DNA from: Anaerolineae bacterium
GTDB lineage: Bacteria; Chloroflexota; Anaerolineae; Promineifilales; Promineifilaceae
Assembly (NCBI GenBank): GCA_014879345.1
Contig: JACSSI010000163.1
Coordinates: 1 to 8,853, forward strand
Direction of reading: 5' to 3'
DNA: 8,853 nt
Below, piece after piece: positions 7,350-8,853 of the stretch. Made by a program: the position numbers and the translations under genes. How positions within the stretch are numbered: position 1 is the stretch's first letter; each line of letters opens with the position of its first letter. The notes under the pieces were generated by a model. It ran no database searches, was not told where the DNA came from, and worked only from the letters and a program-made list of their open reading frames with translations.

Positions 7350-7973
7350 TCAATCACGATAATCGCCATTTTCCAGATGGCGGGTATCGTTGATCATCGT
7401 CAGACGCGGGCCGCGATCATTGATTTCGATGATGGTGAGACCGGTATTGCCCCGAAAATTCAGGCGGCCATATTGCCCTTTGGGTATGCCTAATATGTGT
7501 GAAACGACTGTGTTTAAGGTGCCGCCATGGCTGACAACAGCCACCATCTCGGCAGGATAGGCAGCGACGACTCTTTCATAGGCAGCAACGGCACGGCTTT
7601 GCAGCACTTCATGGGATTCGCTGCCAGGAATGTCGTAGATGCCATGACGCATGTTGGCCCACACTTCTGGATATTCTCGCTTCAGTTCTTCAGCATCACG
7701 CCCCTCAAACACGCCTACGTCCCGTTCCCGCCAGGCTGGATCATAGGTGGGTGTGAGACCCCAGGTTTCGGAAAGATAAACGGCCGTCATCGCTGCCCGC
7801 GTGAGATCACTGGAATAGACGGCAGCAACCGGCCAATTTTTCAGGCGTTGAGCCAATGCTTTCGCCTGTGTCTTGCCCGTTTCGTTGAGCGGCACATCTA
7901 AATGTCCCTGCCAACGGCCGGTAGCATTGTATTCAGTTTGTCCATGTCGAATGAGAAGAATTGTTGTAGTCAT
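7350..7973 (-). CDS. Histidine phosphatase family protein (phosphoglycerate-mutase-like)
   Basis: This 207-residue enzyme belongs to the histidine phosphatase superfamily, which transfers phosphate through a phospho-histidine. Visible are the catalytic RHGQTEYN (9-16, nucleophile His10), the second Arg in SSDLTRA (Arg59), acid/base Glu83 in WRERDVG, and His149 in VVSHGGTLN. The layout matches small GpmB/CobC-type cytoplasmic phosphatases rather than glycolytic mutase, which is longer. The substrate cannot be deduced: sugar phosphates, cobalamin or nucleotide-type substrates are all possible, and no cobalamin genes are adjacent. The start is dictated by the conserved RHG distance, but no ribosome binding site precedes it because the whole upstream 40 bases is a heptamer repeat. 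It is probably co-transcribed with, and perhaps translationally coupled to, the methyltransferase upstream. Confidence 0.93.
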   Translation of the reverse strand: MTTTILLIRHGQTEYNATGRWQGHLDVPLNETGKTQAKALAQRLKNWPVAAVYSSDLTRAAMTAVYLSETWGLTPTYDPAWRERDVGVFEGRDAEELKREYPEVWANMRHGIYDIPGSESHEVLQSRAVAAYERVVAAYPAEMVAVVSHGGTLNTVVSHILGIPKGQYGRLNFRGNTGLTIIEINDRGPRLTMINDTRHLENGDYRD

Positions 7974-7975
7974 AT

Positions 7976-8031
7976 GATTTACGATTTACGATTTACGATT
8001 GTTGATTTACGATTTACGATTTACGATTGTT
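7976..8031. repeat. Heptamer tandem repeat, two perfect 28-bp units
   Basis: Each unit is three GATTTAC heptamers followed by one GATTGTT; the 28-bp unit is present twice without a mismatch (7976-8003 and 8004-8031). It fills the gap between the methyltransferase and phosphatase genes. On the minus strand it supplies the last residues and the TAA stop (8014-8016) of the methyltransferase, then reaches to 3 bases from the phosphatase ATG. It looks like the heptanucleotide short tandem repeats of some cyanobacterial and Chloroflexota genomes, with length likely variable by slippage. Confidence 0.92.
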
Positions 8032-8640
8032 TTCTGCAAAGCGGACGAGCCAGCGATCCCGGCTGCCTTGTTTCTCCCAGCCGTCGATGATGGTGAAGCC
8101 AGCCTGGATGAGTAAGGGGTCCAGGGTTTCGGGCTGCCAGTAGGTGAAGAATCTGGGTAGGTCATCCTGGTAAGGATTGGGCAGCCAACTGGCATCGTCT
8201 CCTTGTTTGACGGACAGGTAGAGTATACCGCCCGGTTTCAGAACGCGGGCAAAGTTTTGTAAGGTTGGCGCCACGTCTTCACGAGGTAAGTGGAGCAAGG
8301 AGGCGCAGACCCAAAGGCCAGCAACGGCCGTTTTCCCTAAAGGCAGGGCGCGCATATCCACCTGTGCAAACGGCTGATTGAGACCATACTCGGTGCGCCC
8401 CACCTGCATCATACCCCAGGAACGGTCGAGGCCGATGGCAGTAAGCCCTTTTTTGCGCAAAACGGCCGTGTCAAAACCAGACCCGCAGCCCACATCACAC
8501 ACCAGGCTGCCTTGAGGCAATAGTTCTGCAAAACGCACTACATCCGCAGCGATACCGCCCCGTTTTTGCCAGCGTTCGGCAAAAACGTCAGCAATAGCAT
8601 CGTAGGTAGCGGTAGTTATGGAAATGGGATCTTGGTTCAT
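8014..8640 (-). CDS. Class I SAM-dependent methyltransferase
   Basis: This 208-residue soluble methyltransferase has the Rossmann-like class I fold. Motif I CDVGCGSGF (48-56), the acidic residue ending beta-2 (Asp72 in GLDRS), the post-motif VDMRALPL (94-101), motif IV region GLWVCASLLHLP (108-119) and LKPGGILYLSVK (134-145) fit the Methyltransf_11/25 group of small-molecule methyltransferases. The acceptor is not identifiable. The last five residues (NNRKS) and the stop are encoded by the heptamer repeat, so the native C-terminus was probably altered by repeat insertion or expansion; the catalytic core is untouched. The ribosome binding site is weak (GGCGGA about 8 bases upstream). The Mrr-like gene ends 48 bases upstream in the same direction, and the phosphatase follows, so this may be the middle of an operon. 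Confidence 0.9.
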   Translation of the reverse strand: MNQDPISITTATYDAIADVFAERWQKRGGIAADVVRFAELLPQGSLVCDVGCGSGFDTAVLRKKGLTAIGLDRSWGMMQVGRTEYGLNQPFAQVDMRALPLGKTAVAGLWVCASLLHLPREDVAPTLQNFARVLKPGGILYLSVKQGDDASWLPNPYQDDLPRFFTYWQPETLDPLLIQAGFTIIDGWEKQGSRDRWLVRFAENNRKS

Positions 8641-8688
8641 GCTTAAATCCGCCGTAGCGGCATGACGTATGCAGAGATGGTTCTCTTG

Positions 8689-8853
8689 CTAATTCCAATC
8701 TTGACTCATCAATTTTTCTGACACTTGTATCAACAGATTACCATCAATGAGGGTCATCGGTTTACCCTGCGCCCACTCGCGAGCGGATGGGGAGATGTCG
8801 GCAGTGGTGACGAGGAAGGCGTGGGAAACTCGTTCATGGATGAGGGTGCCAAA
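8689..8853 (-). CDS. Mrr-like restriction endonuclease domain protein, C-terminal fragment (cut by window edge)
   Basis: A frame open from the right edge to a TAG at 8689-8691 gives the last 54 residues of a leftward gene whose start lies outside the window. The piece HAFLVTTADISPSAREWAQG, followed by KPMTLIDGNLLIQ, matches the end of the Mrr_cat domain: a hydrophobic strand ending in TT, then an Ala-Arg-x-(W/F)-Ala helix, then the LIDG-x-x-L strand. Mrr proteins are PD-(D/E)XK nucleases, some of which cut methylated DNA (type IV). The catalytic D, E and K residues would be upstream and cannot be checked. A non-restriction Mrr-fold protein is possible. The tail after the domain is only about 10 residues. 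Confidence 0.75.
   Translation of the reverse strand, partial: FGTLIHERVSHAFLVTTADISPSAREWAQGKPMTLIDGNLLIQVSEKLMSQDWN

Larger units (their letters stand above)
1027..8469. repeat. Dispersed ACGGCCGT palindrome, ten copies
   Basis: The 8-bp palindrome ACGGCCGT is at 1027, 1390, 3675, 3871, 4887, 6337, 6919, 7780, 8324 and 8462 (start positions). Six copies extend to the 10-bp palindrome AACGGCCGTT (1389, 3674, 3870, 4886, 6336, 8323). With equal base use an 8-mer is expected about 0.14 times in this length. Copies lie in genes on both strands and once between genes, so they are not a feature of one protein family. Additional bare CGGCCG sites are at 971, 2089, 5410 and 7915. Confidence 0.9.

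Noticed and set aside
7251..7350. Inverted repeat AGGCGGTG / CACCGCCT framing the sodA upstream spacer
   Set aside because: Eight bases 84 apart with no target duplication or internal gene; likely chance.
7328..7352. TGAGGC/GCCTCA hairpin over the phosphatase stop as a terminator
   Set aside because: Only 6 bp with a 13-base loop and no T-run on either side.
7976..8031. CRISPR array
   Set aside because: The units are 7 bp and directly abutting with no unique spacers and no cas genes.
7902..8090. Plus-strand frame with a YDLRFT-type repeat
   Set aside because: The peptide repeat is just translation of the heptamer DNA repeat.

Overview
The window most resembles a mesophilic, free-living member of the Chloroflexota (Anaerolineae-like). 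This is inference from gene content: a Mn-type SOD, a geranylgeranyl-reductase-family flavoprotein, a secreted PA14/SH3b protein, a membrane-anchored C39-like/TPR protein, and short tandem heptamer and octamer repeats between genes. No 16S or other strict phylogenetic marker is present, so the assignment is moderate at best. I see no phage, plasmid or IS genes, no CRISPR array and no RNA genes.

Layout. The left part reads rightward. It holds the C-terminal 468 residues of an S10 serine carboxypeptidase (start outside the window), an AACCTCC-type stem-loop, an FAD-dependent geranylgeranyl-reductase-like oxidoreductase, an inverted array of GTTGCARG-like octamers carrying a promoter, and a membrane-anchored C39-like/TPR protein that appears to be translated from a leaderless message. 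At about 4075 the strand switches, and everything to the right reads leftward. In genome order these are a small DUF4258-like protein, a secreted triple-PA14 + SH3b protein, a manganese-type superoxide dismutase, a histidine-phosphatase (phosphoglycerate-mutase-like) enzyme, a SAM-dependent methyltransferase, and the C-terminal 54 residues of an Mrr-like restriction endonuclease domain cut by the right edge.

Transcription units. Rho-independent terminators follow sodA (about 6378-6417) and the PA14 gene (about 4543-4573), so these are separate units. An extended -10 promoter (TGCTATAAT, 6313-6321) precedes the PA14 gene. The methyltransferase and phosphatase genes look co-transcribed; the short space between them consists wholly of a heptamer repeat. 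The genes do not form one recognisable pathway. This is mixed housekeeping and cell-envelope content.

The strongest unexplained signal is at DNA level: the palindrome ACGGCCGT occurs ten times in 8.85 kb (six of them as AACGGCCGTT), in genes on both strands and in an intergenic promoter. It resembles the HIP1 palindrome of cyanobacteria. In eight of the nine coding copies it is read as ACG-GCC-GT(T/G), Thr-Ala-Val.
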